Source: Nostocales cyanobacterium LEGE 12452
GTDB lineage: Bacteria; Cyanobacteriota; Cyanobacteriia; Cyanobacteriales; Nostocaceae
Assembly: GCA_015206945.1 (NCBI GenBank)
Contig: JADEXV010000046.1
Coordinates: forward strand, 1-38,559
Length of the DNA: 38,559 nucleotides
Reading direction: 5' to 3'
This document shows positions 1 to 9,167 of the stretch, one piece after another. How positions within the stretch are numbered: the stretch's first letter is position 1; the number at the start of each line of letters is the position of its first letter. Below the pieces are notes generated by a model. It saw nothing but the letters and a program-made list of their open reading frames with translations, did no database searches and was not told where the DNA came from. Both the position numbers and the translations under genes were made by a program.

Positions 1-3
1 CCC

Positions 4-1962
4 CTAATCTATCGCCTCATAATCAGCCTGAGCGGTACTTTCTTCGTCAAAATCAAAGTTGAATTGTGGTATTAGCGTGCCATTCATTGGTGAGTCTACT
101 TCTGGGGTAAAGTGACCAGATGAACCCCCCTCAATCTCATCAGTTTGGTTGTTAGCTCGATTGTAAACATCAGCACCAATTGCAAACAAGGTTTGTTGGA
201 AGTCGTCTAAGCGCTGCTTAAATTCCACTGTGGAAATGCTGGAATCAATCATTGCAGCTTGGAGTTGTGCAACTTTTTCACTAGCCAAGGTTTTCATCTG
301 GTCGCCGATAAAGTTGCTATTATCCTTGATGGTGGATTCATAACTGAACAACAAATTATCTGCTTGGTTTCTGAGTTCAACCAGTTCTTTACGTCTTTTA
401 TCTTCTTCGGAAAACAGTTCTGCCTCTTGGCGCATCCGTTCAACTTCGTTGCTACTCAAACCACCTGTATTGGTAATCCTGATACTCTGTTCTCTACCTG
501 TACCTTTATCTTGGGCAGAAACCTTTAGGATGCCGTTGACATCGATTTCAAAGGAGACTTCAATTTGCGGTACACCACGGGGAGATGGGGGAATTCCTGC
601 GAGCAGAAACTTGCCGAGACTCTTGTTATCTCGTGACATCGCCCGTTCACCTTGGAGGATGTGAATTTCCACTGAGGTTTGCCCATCAACTGCGGTGGAA
701 AAAACTTGTGACCGACTCGTAGGAATTGTGGTGTTGCGTTCAATGATTTTAGTGAACACTTCACCCAAAGTTTCAATTCCCAAGGACAGAGGGGTGACAT
801 CCAGTAGTAAAAGATTATCGACTTCACCACCTAACACACCTGCTTGAATAGCTGCTCCCAATGCTACAGCTTCGTCAGGGTTGATGGAGCGATCGGGAGC
901 TTTGCCGTTGAAAAACTTAATTAGCGCGTTTTGGACTGCGGGAATACGGGTAGAACCACCTACCAAAATAATCCGATCAATGGCTTCTGGTTTGAGATCC
1001 GCATCTTTAAGCGATTGGATCAGTGGTTCGATGGTCGCTTCTATTAATTTTGCCGCGAGTTCTTCAAATTTCGAGCGACTGAGTTCCATCTCCAGATGCT
1101 TTGGCCCGGTGTCATCAGCTGTGATAAATGGCAAATTGACAGAGGTATTCATCATACTGGAGAGTTCAATTTTTGCCTTTTCCGCAGCTTCCCGCAGGCG
1201 TTGCAGTGCCATCTTATCTTTGGAAAGGTCGATTTTCTCTTGTTCTTGGAAACGTTCCATCATCCAAAGGACGATCGCATTATCAAAGTCGTCTCCACCC
1301 AAGTGGTTGTTACCACAAGTCGCCTTCACTTCAAAAACGCCATCCCCAAGTTGCAGGATCGATACGTCAAAAGTACCGCCTCCCAAGTCAAATACTAAAA
1401 TTAGCTGCTCTTGGTCTTGCTTTTCTAATCCAAAAGCTAAAGCCGCAGCTGTTGGTTCATTGATGATTCGCAGGACTTCTAGTCCAGCAATCGTGCCAGC
1501 ATCTTTAGTTGCTTGTCTTTGGGCATCTGTAAAATATGCTGGTACGGTGATCACTGCTTGAGTGACCTCCTCACCCAAAAAGTTTTCCGCATCCTGCTTC
1601 AGCTTTTGCAGGATCATCGCAGATAATTCTTGGGGCGTATAATTTTTTGAGCGAATTTGGACATCAACGGTCTCGTCTCGACCTTTGACACAGTTGTAGG
1701 GGACGCGATCGCGTTCTATTTCAGTCTCTTCCCAACGCCGCCCGATGAATCGTTTAATACTGTAAATCGTGTTTTCAGCATTGGTTACGGCTTGGCGCTT
1801 TGCCAATTGACCAACCAAGCGATCGCCACTCTTCCCAAATCCCACAATACTTGGAGTAGTTCGTCCACCTTCAGAATTGGAGATTACAAGTGGTTGACCA
1901 CCCTCCAAAACTGCGACGCAACTGTTAGTAGTGCCTAAGTCGATCCCAATAACTTTTCCCAT
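4..1962 (-). CDS. dnaK: Hsp70 chaperone DnaK (DnaK1-type)
   Basis: ATP-driven cytosolic Hsp70 chaperone that works with DnaJ and the exchange factor GrpE. The start is taken at ATG 1962, giving 652 residues beginning [14 protein letters not shown], the canonical Hsp70 opening (phosphate-1 motif). An upstream in-frame ATG at 2055 would add 31 residues with no Hsp70 similarity. Other visible motifs are [22 protein letters not shown] and [11 protein letters not shown] in the ATPase domain, followed by a substrate-binding domain ([15 protein letters not shown]) and a helical lid. The C-terminus is acidic and does not end in an EEVD-like motif. grpE lies 226 bp upstream on the same strand. The same grpE-dnaK arrangement is known for the dnaK1 locus of Synechocystis, so this is probably DnaK1, not the main housekeeping DnaK2 (inference). 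The stop codon is 3 bases from the window edge, so the gene is complete. Confidence 0.96.
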   Translation of the reverse strand: MGKVIGIDLGTTNSCVAVLEGGQPLVISNSEGGRTTPSIVGFGKSGDRLVGQLAKRQAVTNAENTIYSIKRFIGRRWEETEIERDRVPYNCVKGRDETVDVQIRSKNYTPQELSAMILQKLKQDAENFLGEEVTQAVITVPAYFTDAQRQATKDAGTIAGLEVLRIINEPTAAALAFGLEKQDQEQLILVFDLGGGTFDVSILQLGDGVFEVKATCGNNHLGGDDFDNAIVLWMMERFQEQEKIDLSKDKMALQRLREAAEKAKIELSSMMNTSVNLPFITADDTGPKHLEMELSRSKFEELAAKLIEATIEPLIQSLKDADLKPEAIDRIILVGGSTRIPAVQNALIKFFNGKAPDRSINPDEAVALGAAIQAGVLGGEVDNLLLLDVTPLSLGIETLGEVFTKIIERNTTIPTSRSQVFSTAVDGQTSVEIHILQGERAMSRDNKSLGKFLLAGIPPSPRGVPQIEVSFEIDVNGILKVSAQDKGTGREQSIRITNTGGLSSNEVERMRQEAELFSEEDKRRKELVELRNQADNLLFSYESTIKDNSNFIGDQMKTLASEKVAQLQAAMIDSSISTVEFKQRLDDFQQTLFAIGADVYNRANNQTDEIEGGSSGHFTPEVDSPMNGTLIPQFNFDFDEESTAQADYEAID

Positions 1963-2188
1963 ATTTGCCAGTATTTTTACTGAAATTTCTGCTGTAATAT
2001 GTCGCGGGCTAACTTTTTTGCTAAGAACAAAGGCTAGCGGATAACGTCTGTGCAACCCCTGTTGCTGGTAGCAAGAAAGAAGTTAAAACACAGAGAGTTA
2101 TCCAAAGCCTTGTCCAAGTTTTAGGTACGCGATGCTCGTCCTTGCTATAACCCAGGCACTTGAGGTCAGCGAGGTGAGCGACTACAGC

Positions 2189-2935
2189 TTAACTGCTGGC
2201 TGAACTCGACTGATCTTCTGGTGCAAAAGGTGTATCTTCCTTAGGAGCAGCTACTTTGACCATTGCATGGCGTAGCACGCGATCGCCCAAGTAATATCCG
2301 CGCACTAACTCTTCTAACACTGTTCCTTCAGGATGTTCATCCGTAGGTTCCCGCATTACTGCTTCGTGCAGGTTAGGATCGAATTCTTGACCTTCGGGAC
2401 GCATTGGTGATACACCCAAGCGTTTCAGGCTATCTACTAATTGTTTGTAAACACCTTGGTAACTTTTGTGCATGGTCATTTCGCCATCAGATTGCGGTTT
2501 GAGGTGCGATCGCGCCCGCTCAAAATTATCGACTATTGGTAGCAATTCCAAAATCGTATTCCGCTTCACCTGCAACTCTAGGTCTTCTTTTTCTTTGCTA
2601 GTGCGTTTCCGGTAATTCTCAAAATCAGCGGCAATCCGCATATATTGAGTACTACGCTCTTCTAGTTGCGTTTTGACGGACTCGATTTGTTGAGTCAGTT
2701 CTGCCAAAGCTGCTGTTTCCACTCCAGTTTTTTCAGTTGCAGCGACGCTATTTTCTGAATTGACAGCAGTATCGCCTGATATATTTGTTTGGGCTGCCAC
2801 TTGCTCTGTCACCTCGCTGCCAGATTCATTGAAATTAGTTTGGGCTGGGAAGTCACTCTTCATTGCTTGCTTTACCTCTGTTGGTTCACCCAATTGCTGG
2901 CTTGTATTGTTTATCTGTTTATTTTCATCGATCAT
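2189..2935 (-). CDS. grpE: Nucleotide exchange factor GrpE
   Basis: Cofactor that releases ADP from DnaK. The protein is 248 residues. The first ~75 residues are polar, acidic and low-complexity. They are followed by a long coiled coil (about 78-130, including the family signature [16 protein letters not shown]) and the C-terminal beta domain ([26 protein letters not shown] split over about 185-215). It lies upstream of dnaK on the same strand and is probably co-transcribed with it. It diverges from pilB across a 458-bp spacer. The ATG at 2935 is the only sensible start. The long N-terminal extension is typical of cyanobacterial GrpE compared with the ~200-residue E. coli protein. Confidence 0.96.
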   Translation of the reverse strand: MIDENKQINNTSQQLGEPTEVKQAMKSDFPAQTNFNESGSEVTEQVAAQTNISGDTAVNSENSVAATEKTGVETAALAELTQQIESVKTQLEERSTQYMRIAADFENYRKRTSKEKEDLELQVKRNTILELLPIVDNFERARSHLKPQSDGEMTMHKSYQGVYKQLVDSLKRLGVSPMRPEGQEFDPNLHEAVMREPTDEHPEGTVLEELVRGYYLGDRVLRHAMVKVAAPKEDTPFAPEDQSSSASS

Positions 2936-3393
2936 TGTCTATTCATTCCAGATCCTATTTATGGCAGTGTATCTCCACAGCTTGCAACCGTCGTCATCCA
3001 CGACGTGCCACTGAGGCTGATTTTATTGCCGACAAGTTCTTGGAAGTGATATAACCGTCCTCTTATTGTGACAAATGGTGAACACGTTAGCCCAGACGCC
3101 ACTAAGGCGGGAACCCGAACGAGTAATTTGCAATAGTAGCGCCAAATGCGACTCGCCCCTCATCTTCTTTGAAAATATCTTTAATTTTGAATTCGGAGCA
3201 AAGCGACTTCAGGAGTGCTGAGTGCCGTTAGCGGGACGTTGAGCCAGTGCAATTATTACTTTTTTGACTCAGCACTCGTTACTCAGCACTCAACACTGTT
3301 TTGGTGACTCAGGACTTTTTTGGTAAATGAGAATTCTGTCTCACAGCCTGGGAATACTTTAAGCAGAGGTTCCCCCTACTCATTCGCTCATTT
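2936..3393. other. Divergent intergenic region grpE/pilB with inverted heptamer-type repeat
   Basis: This 458-bp spacer has no credible gene and must hold the promoters of both grpE and pilB. From 3213 to 3291 there is an imperfect inverted repeat. GAGTGCTGAGT at 3213-3223 is complementary to two copies of ACTCAGCACTC at 3267-3277 and 3281-3291, so a transcript could fold into a hairpin. I see no CIRCE element (TTAGCACTC-N9-GAGTGCTAA). The promoters could not be placed with confidence. Confidence 0.5.
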
Positions 3394-5397
3394 ATGAACT
3401 CGTCACCACAACGGCGCAGTACCGCTCTAACTACCAGAACAGAGTTTTCGCCCTTCGGCAACAAGCTAGTACAATCTGGCTATGTCAATACCGAACAGAT
3501 GAGGCAGGCATTAATTGAAAGCCGCAAATCTGGCAGACCCTTAACAGAAGTATTAGAGTCAATTACTGGGCAACAACTATCGCCTGAGTTGCTCAGGCAA
3601 TACAAAAAACAGCAGCTATTTGAACTGAAAATACTATACGGAGTTGAATTCCTCGATCCAGAAGTCAATTCCGTTGGCAACACGATGATGGGGAACCTGA
3701 TTGAAACCCTCATCCCAGTGGATATCTGCCGTCGCCATCGTTTAGTACCGCTGTCGAAACACGAAGATCAAACCCCGCCCTCAGTTTTAGTGGCGATGGT
3801 CGCTCCAGATAATCTAGAAGCTTCCGATGATCTGAACCGCATATTGCGCCCCCAAGGTTTGGCCTTGCAGCGCATGGTGATTACCCAGGAAGATTACCAG
3901 CAGCTAATCAACCAATATTTGGATGAAATGGCTGTTAAGCAGAAGCATCTGGAACAAGAAAAGTTTACAGATATTAATCAGGATTTAGAAAACCTCGGAA
4001 ATCTCGATCTTTCGGATGCTCCTGAAGAAATGGAGGCTGATTTAGGGGCAGCGATGAAGGGTGCAGAGGATGCCCCAGTCATCAACCTAGTCAACAGAAT
4101 CCTGGCTAAAGCCTTGCATGAGGGCGTTTCTGATATTCATATAGAACCGCAAGAAGAAAACTTACGCATTCGCTTTCGGAAGGATGGGGTACTGCGCGAA
4201 GCTTTCGATCCCCTACCGAAAAAAATCATCCCGGCGGTGACAGCCCGATTTAAAATCATCTCCAATCTAGACATTGCTGAACGCCGTCTACCCCAAGATG
4301 GACGTATTCGCCGGATGTTTGAGGGACGTAAGGTGGACTTCCGGGTGAATACCTTACCCAGCCGCTACGGGGAAAAGGTGGTACTGCGGATTTTGGATAA
4401 TTCCTCTACCCAACTGGGGTTAGATAAGTTAATTACCGATCCAGAGACTTTACATATTGTCCAGGATATGGTCAGCCGTCCCTTTGGGCTAATTTTGGTA
4501 ACTGGGCCAACTGGTTCCGGGAAAACAACCTCGCTGTATTCTGCACTCTCAGAAAAGAACGATCCCGGAATTAATATCAGTACTGTAGAAGACCCAATTG
4601 AGTACAGTCTTCCAGGGATTACTCAAGTACAAGTGATTCGGGAAAAAGGATTAGATTTTGCTACCGCTTTACGGGCTTTCTTGCGGCAAGATCCAGATGT
4701 GCTACTAGTGGGTGAAACGCGGGATAAGGAAACGGCAAAAACCGCAATTGAAGCTGCCTTGACCGGTCACTTAGTATTAACTACCTTACATACCAATGAT
4801 GCCCCAGGAGCGATCGCTCGTTTGGGAGAAATGGGAATTGAGCCTTTCATGGTTTCTAGTTCCTTAATTGGCGTTTTAGCTCAACGTTTGGTGCGGCGTG
4901 TATGTTCTGAATGTCGTGTCCCCTACACTCCCACAACCGAGGAACTGGCTCGTTATGGTCTATCAGCTTCCTCTGATGTGGGAGTCACTTTCTATAAAGC
5001 TAACACCTTGACATTAGAAGCGATCGCCGATGCCAAAGCCAAAAATCACCTTTGCCCAAAATGTAATGGTGTCGGCTACAAAGGGCGTTGTGGTGTTTAT
5101 GAAGTCATGCGAGTCACCGAAAACCTGCAAACTCTCATTAACGAAGATGCACCCACAGAACGTATCAAGGAAGTGGCAATAGAAGAGGGCATGAAAACCT
5201 TGCTGGCTTACAGTTTAGACTTAGTGCGCGAAGGTTCCACCACTCTAGAAGAAGTAGAACGAGTGACGTTTACTGATACTGGCTTGGAAGCAGAGTTAAA
5301 AGCCAAACGCAAGACTGGTCTTACCTGTCGGAGTTGCGATGCCACATTGAAACAAGAATGGCTGGATTGTCCTTACTGTATGACAGCTCGGTTTTAA
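3394..5397 (+). CDS. pilB: Type IV pilus extension ATPase PilB (GspE family)
   Basis: Hexameric cytoplasmic motor that powers type IV pilus extension (motility, DNA uptake). The protein is 667 residues. An N-terminal MshEN/GSPII_E N-domain (about 20-180) is followed by the secretion ATPase core with Walker A GPTGSGKTTS at about 371-380, an Asp box (SDIHIEPQ), a Walker B-like segment (DPDVLLVGETRD) and a His box (TTLHTNDAPGA). The usual tetracysteine zinc motif is present: CSEC about 40-50 residues before CPKCNGVGYKGRC. A second putative zinc ribbon, CRSC-N10-CPYC, occupies the extreme C-terminus (about 648-665). It is followed by pilT (132 bp downstream) and pilC on the same strand, the usual cyanobacterial cluster. 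ATG 3394 is used because the reading frame has no convincing upstream alternative. Confidence 0.96.
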   Translation: MNSSPQRRSTALTTRTEFSPFGNKLVQSGYVNTEQMRQALIESRKSGRPLTEVLESITGQQLSPELLRQYKKQQLFELKILYGVEFLDPEVNSVGNTMMGNLIETLIPVDICRRHRLVPLSKHEDQTPPSVLVAMVAPDNLEASDDLNRILRPQGLALQRMVITQEDYQQLINQYLDEMAVKQKHLEQEKFTDINQDLENLGNLDLSDAPEEMEADLGAAMKGAEDAPVINLVNRILAKALHEGVSDIHIEPQEENLRIRFRKDGVLREAFDPLPKKIIPAVTARFKIISNLDIAERRLPQDGRIRRMFEGRKVDFRVNTLPSRYGEKVVLRILDNSSTQLGLDKLITDPETLHIVQDMVSRPFGLILVTGPTGSGKTTSLYSALSEKNDPGINISTVEDPIEYSLPGITQVQVIREKGLDFATALRAFLRQDPDVLLVGETRDKETAKTAIEAALTGHLVLTTLHTNDAPGAIARLGEMGIEPFMVSSSLIGVLAQRLVRRVCSECRVPYTPTTEELARYGLSASSDVGVTFYKANTLTLEAIADAKAKNHLCPKCNGVGYKGRCGVYEVMRVTENLQTLINEDAPTERIKEVAIEEGMKTLLAYSLDLVREGSTTLEEVERVTFTDTGLEAELKAKRKTGLTCRSCDATLKQEWLDCPYCMTARF

Positions 5398-5404
5398 GAC
5401 TAAT

Positions 5405-5502
5405 AGTCATTAGTCATTAGTCATTGGTCATTGGTCATTGGTCATTGGTGAATGCTTAATAACTTTAAACAAATGACAAATGACAACGGACAAATGACAA
5501 AT
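5405..5502. repeat. Heptameric STRR, GTCATTR family, with complementary arm
   Basis: Six to seven tandem 7-bp units of the type GTCATTA/GTCATTG run from about 5405 to 5450. They are followed at 5470-5502 by units of the complementary type (AAATGAC). The two blocks can pair into a long hairpin in the pilB-pilT spacer. This matches the short tandemly repeated repetitive sequences known from heterocystous cyanobacteria. Confidence 0.85.
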
Positions 5503-5529
5503 AAAAAACATTAATAAGGAAGCAGAACT

Positions 5530-6657
5530 ATGGAAATGATGATTGAAGACTTGATGGAGCAGTTGATTGAGATGGGTGGCTCGGATATGCACTTATCCGC
5601 AGGTTTGCCTCCCTACTTCCGTATCAGTGGCAAACTTACTCCTATAGGTGAGCATGTATTGACAGCCGATCAATGTCAAAGGCTGATTTTTAGTATGCTC
5701 AACAACACCCAGCGTAAAACCTTAGAGCAGAACTGGGAGTTAGATTGTTCTTATGGTGTTAAGGGTTTGGCTCGCTTTCGAGTCAATGTTTATAAAGAAC
5801 GTGGTTCTTATGCTGCTTGTTTACGGGCATTAAGTTCTAAGATTCCTAACTTTGAAAAGTTAGGTTTGCCAGATATCGTGCGGGAAATGACAGATAAGCC
5901 CAGAGGGCTAATTCTGGTGACAGGCCCTACAGGTTCTGGTAAGACAACGACACTAGCGGCAATGATTGACTTGATTAACCGCACCAAGGCAGAGCATATT
6001 TTGACGGTGGAAGACCCAATTGAATTTGTCTACGAACCAATTAAAAGTTTGGTTCACCAACGGCAACTAGGTGAAGATACTAAGAGCTTTGCTAATGCTT
6101 TGAAAGCAGCTTTGCGGGAAGATCCAGATATTGTTCTGGTAGGGGAAATGCGCGATTTAGAAACAATTTCCTTGGCGATTTCCGCAGCAGAAACAGGACA
6201 CTTAGTATTTGGTACGCTACACACCAGTTCCGCTGCACAAACAGTTGACCGGATTATTGACGTTTTCCCCCATGAAAGACAAACCCAAGTGCGGGTGCAA
6301 CTGTCTAACTCGTTAGTGGCGGTATTTAGTCAAACTTTGGTGTCTAAGAAAAACCCTAAACCCAATGAATATGGTCGGGTAATGGCTCAAGAAATTCTGG
6401 TTGTCACTCCTGCTATTTCCAACTTGATTCGAGAAGGCAAAACATCTCAAATTTACTCAGCGATTCAAACTGGCGGCAAATTGGGAATGCAAACTCTGGA
6501 GAAGGTTTTAGCTGATTTTTATAAAGCAGGAACGATTTCTTTTGAAGCGGCGATGTCTAAGACTTCTAAGCCTGATGAAATTCAACGTCTCATCGGTACT
6601 TCTGTACCACCACAGGCAGCAGGTGCTAAACCCGGTGCGGCTGCCAAAGCGCATTAA
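5530..6657 (+). CDS. pilT: Type IV pilus retraction ATPase PilT
   Basis: Hexameric ATPase that drives pilus retraction and twitching motility. The protein is 375 residues, close to the family norm. An N-terminal PAS-like domain (SDMHLSAGLPPYFRISG) is followed by Walker A GPTGSGKTT (about 133-141), an Asp box (VEDPIEF), Walker B (DPDIVLVGEMRD) and a His box (FGTLHTSSAAQT). Near the C-terminus, AISNLIREGK corresponds to the PilT-diagnostic AIRNLIRE motif, with one substitution (R to S). The tail is rich in Ala, Gly and Pro. A purine-rich ribosome-binding site (AAGGAAG) precedes ATG 5530. It sits between pilB and pilC. Confidence 0.96.
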   Translation: MEMMIEDLMEQLIEMGGSDMHLSAGLPPYFRISGKLTPIGEHVLTADQCQRLIFSMLNNTQRKTLEQNWELDCSYGVKGLARFRVNVYKERGSYAACLRALSSKIPNFEKLGLPDIVREMTDKPRGLILVTGPTGSGKTTTLAAMIDLINRTKAEHILTVEDPIEFVYEPIKSLVHQRQLGEDTKSFANALKAALREDPDIVLVGEMRDLETISLAISAAETGHLVFGTLHTSSAAQTVDRIIDVFPHERQTQVRVQLSNSLVAVFSQTLVSKKNPKPNEYGRVMAQEILVVTPAISNLIREGKTSQIYSAIQTGGKLGMQTLEKVLADFYKAGTISFEAAMSKTSKPDEIQRLIGTSVPPQAAGAKPGAAAKAH

Positions 6658-6674
6658 AGGAACTGGGGAGTAAT

Positions 6675-6752
6675 AATTTTAGATTTTAGATTTTAGATTT
6701 TGGATTTTAGATTGAAATTTAATCCAAAATCCTCAATCCAAAATCCAAAATA
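6675..6752. repeat. Heptameric STRR, ATTTTAG family, with complementary arm
   Basis: Tandem ATTTTAG-type heptamers at about 6675-6715 are followed by complementary CCAAAAT-type units at 6720-6752, filling most of the pilT-pilC spacer. It has the same architecture as the pilB-pilT spacer but a different heptamer sequence. Confidence 0.85.
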
Positions 6753-6798
6753 AAATTGTCTCATACCCAATTAATAACAACTATTTTGAATTTATTTT

Positions 6799-8022
6799 AT
6801 GCCAAACTTCGTTGCCCGTGTTCGGGATTCGCAAGGAAAATCTCGAACCGAAAAAATTGTTGCTGAATCCTTGGTACAAGCTCGGACTAATCTCAGAGAT
6901 CAAGGTTTTGTAATCCAAGAACTCAAGCAATCTCAGGGATTTCAGCCAGATGTTGCCTTCAAAAAATTCCAGAATTCCTTAGTTAAGGTTTCTGTGAAAG
7001 ACAAAGCCGTTTTTTCGCGTCAATTTGCCGTTTTGATGAATGCGGGTGTTGCGATCGTTAGAAGTCTGGGGGTGCTTTCCGAACAGTGTAGTAATACTAA
7101 ATTGAAACAAGCTCTTGTAGAGATTAGCACCGATGTTCAAAGCGGAATGAATCTTTCAGAGGCAATGCGGAAGCATCCTGACTGTTTTGATGGATTATAT
7201 GTGAGTATGATTCAAGCTGGCGAAGTTGGTGGTGTTCTAGACGAAGTATTAAATCGTTTAGCCAAGTTGTTAGAAGATGTTGCCCGTTTACAAAACCAAA
7301 TTAAATCAGCACTGTCTTATCCAACGGTCGTAGGTTTTATCGCAGTTGCTATCTTTCTTGGCATGACTATTTTTCTTATTCCAATTTTCGCCACAATTTT
7401 TACACAACTTGGAATCACATTACCACCTCTAACGCAATTCTTGATGGATGCGAGTAAATTTCTGAGAAGTCCTGGTGCTATCGTCCTGCTTGCTGCTCTT
7501 ATAGGACTAAAATTTGCCTTTACACAATACGGTAAAACTCCTGTTGGTCGCATCACAATCGATCGTTTTTCCCTCAAAATGCCATTGTTTGGTGACTTAA
7601 TTCAAAAATCTTCAGTTGCCCGCTTTAGCCGGACTTTTGGTTCTTTGACTCGTTCAGGTGTACCGATTCTAACTTGCTTAGAAATTGTCCGAGATACATC
7701 AGGAAACCAAGTGATTGCTAATGCCATAGATGCAGCCCGTATGGAGATTCAACAAGGAGGCATGATTAGCCTTGCTTTACAAAAAGATGCCGTTTTCCCG
7801 GCTATGGCAATTCAGATGATTAGTATCGGAGAAGAAACTGGAGAATTAGATGCAATGTTGATGAAAGTTGCCGATTTCTATGAAGATGAAGTCGAGCAAG
7901 CAGTAAAAGCAATGACTAGTATTTTGGAACCGGTGATGATTGTAGTTTTAGGGGGAATGGTGGGAACCATTTTGCTAGCGATGTATCTACCGATGTTTGC
8001 GGTATTTGAAAAGCTGGGATAA
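6799..8022 (+). CDS. pilC: Type IV pilus platform protein PilC (GspF family)
   Basis: Inner-membrane platform protein that links the PilB/PilT motors to pilin addition and removal. The protein is 407 residues with the duplicated T2SF domain: one copy at about 70-195 (FSRQFAVLMNAGVAIVRSL...) and one at about 275-395 (FSRTFGSLTRSGVPILTCL...). Each copy is followed by a hydrophobic membrane helix. The main membrane segments lie at about 174-200, 225-240 and 375-400. The N-terminus (VARVRDSQGKSRTEKI) is typical of the family. Third gene of the pilB-pilT-pilC cluster. Confidence 0.96.
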   Translation: MPNFVARVRDSQGKSRTEKIVAESLVQARTNLRDQGFVIQELKQSQGFQPDVAFKKFQNSLVKVSVKDKAVFSRQFAVLMNAGVAIVRSLGVLSEQCSNTKLKQALVEISTDVQSGMNLSEAMRKHPDCFDGLYVSMIQAGEVGGVLDEVLNRLAKLLEDVARLQNQIKSALSYPTVVGFIAVAIFLGMTIFLIPIFATIFTQLGITLPPLTQFLMDASKFLRSPGAIVLLAALIGLKFAFTQYGKTPVGRITIDRFSLKMPLFGDLIQKSSVARFSRTFGSLTRSGVPILTCLEIVRDTSGNQVIANAIDAARMEIQQGGMISLALQKDAVFPAMAIQMISIGEETGELDAMLMKVADFYEDEVEQAVKAMTSILEPVMIVVLGGMVGTILLAMYLPMFAVFEKLG

Positions 8023-8026
8023 AAGA

Positions 8027-8137
8027 TTAATAGTTAAGAGTTAGAAGTTATGAGTTAGTAATTAAAATTTTTTATTCCTAACTTTTAACTCCTAACTGAT
8101 TAATTTTATTCTTAACTCCTAACTCCTAACTATTTAA
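8027..8137. repeat. Heptameric STRR, GAGTTAR family, with complementary arm
   Basis: Degenerate AGTTAAG/GAGTTAG heptamers at 8027-8066 face CTAACTC-type units at 8076-8137. This is the third spacer in a row after a pilus gene to have this head-to-head heptamer structure, again with its own sequence family. Confidence 0.8.
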
Positions 8138-8143
8138 TAAACT

Positions 8144-8704
8144 ATGACTGTGCAAAAATCTCAGTACGAAGCGAGTTTGGCAGAGTATAGCAATCATCTA
8201 GCTGCGATCGCCTTACTAAAGCAATATCGGCCATACTTGGAGATGATTCCGAGTCTGCGCCGTCCAGATGAAAGTGTCATTACTATACCCTTACCAATTG
8301 TCCGGCTTCGCAATACCGCTACAACAGCCCCACAAACCATTTGCTTACCCTGTGATGTGGCAATTTTGATGTGCGATCCAGAGTGGAAAATCAAAACTGG
8401 AGCAGAAATTTTAGTCTTTATTCATCGCGCTGACGAAGACTTTTCAGATTTGTTAGGACGTTGGCGACAAACCCAAGTTTACCTGGACAATGATTATGAG
8501 TGGTTGATGCCCCTCCGTCACAGTCATATTTTGAGTGAGGGCGCTAATGCTATATATCCTCTGTTTATCGTTTTTAGTGAGACTTTAGAACGCATCCAAA
8601 GAGGCCTTGTGGGAGCCGAACTCCCATTTATTATGCAAACACCAGATTTGCTGGTTGAGGAGAATCTCACAGATATTTTCTCTTCACAAACTCCACCAGC
8701 TTAG
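8144..8704 (+). CDS. Hypothetical protein downstream of pilC
   Basis: Soluble 186-residue protein; I do not recognise a family. It starts MTVQKSQYEASLAEYSNHL, has no membrane segment or signal peptide, and is moderately acidic. The central part (about 55-130) looks like a mixed alpha/beta fold with several Trp and Asp residues. The base composition is like that of the neighbouring core genes. The gene is co-oriented with pilBTC, 121 bp after pilC, so it may be read from the same transcript. A pilus function would be guilt by association only. Confidence 0.75.
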   Translation: MTVQKSQYEASLAEYSNHLAAIALLKQYRPYLEMIPSLRRPDESVITIPLPIVRLRNTATTAPQTICLPCDVAILMCDPEWKIKTGAEILVFIHRADEDFSDLLGRWRQTQVYLDNDYEWLMPLRHSHILSEGANAIYPLFIVFSETLERIQRGLVGAELPFIMQTPDLLVEENLTDIFSSQTPPA

Positions 8705-8708
8705 GTAC

Positions 8709-8793
8709 TTACAGCAGAATTCAAAAGTAAAATACGCTTTATACCTGGGTAACAGACGAATCGTTATGTACCTCACTAGTTTGAAATTTGCTA
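8709..8793. mobile_element. MITE-like element, TACAGCAGA family, copy 1 (decayed)
   Basis: Begins 5 bases after the stop of the preceding gene with ACAGCAGAATTCAAA and ends with an imperfect inverted copy (TTTGAAATTTGCT). The interior block TTTATACCTGGGTAACAGAC and a downstream GTACCTCA are shared with copy 2 at 10266-10401. Non-coding. Confidence 0.65.
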
Positions 8794-9167
8794 GTCAAAA
8801 AAACATCCCATCCCTGCGGGACGCTCCGCGAACGTAAGAATGCAAAGACTTGCATCTCTATAAATGTACTAAGCGTAAAACTACATATTTTTAACCCCGG
8901 CTACGCCGTCCCCCTTTTGCTAAACTAGAGGGGTTTTATTATGGGCATCTTCATACAAAATTGTTATAAGTAGCCACGCAACAGACTTTCACCTCTACCA
9001 AACTACAAATTAGCTCGTCACACATCCGTGAAAAGACCAGTTATACAAAAATTTATTTTTACTTTTTAAAGAGTAATGAGGATTTGGCAAAGATTCAGTA
9101 ATCTTACTGTTGCCAATAAAGAATTGTCATAAAATTAGAGACATTTAAAAGCAGATATTTTATACTA
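8794..9167. other. Intergenic region upstream of Ser/Thr kinase, with possible terminator
   Basis: No gene seen in this stretch. At 8911-8940 a short hairpin (CCCCT, 13-base loop, AGGGG) is followed by TTTTATT and could be a factor-independent terminator for the rightward genes. At about 8815-8837 there is a GC-rich dispersed-repeat remnant (GCGGGACGCTCCGCGAACG). The rest is AT-rich and presumably holds the promoter of the kinase at 9168. Confidence 0.4.

Noticed and set aside
1963..2055. Longer DnaK with 31 extra N-terminal residues
   Set aside because: The extension has no Hsp70 similarity and the [14 protein letters not shown] start is canonical.
3213..3291. CIRCE heat-shock operator upstream of grpE
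   Set aside because: The GAGTGCTGAGT/ACTCAGCACTC arms resemble CIRCE in part, but the spacing and sequence do not fit TTAGCACTC-N9-GAGTGCTAA; a heptamer-type repeat explains them better.
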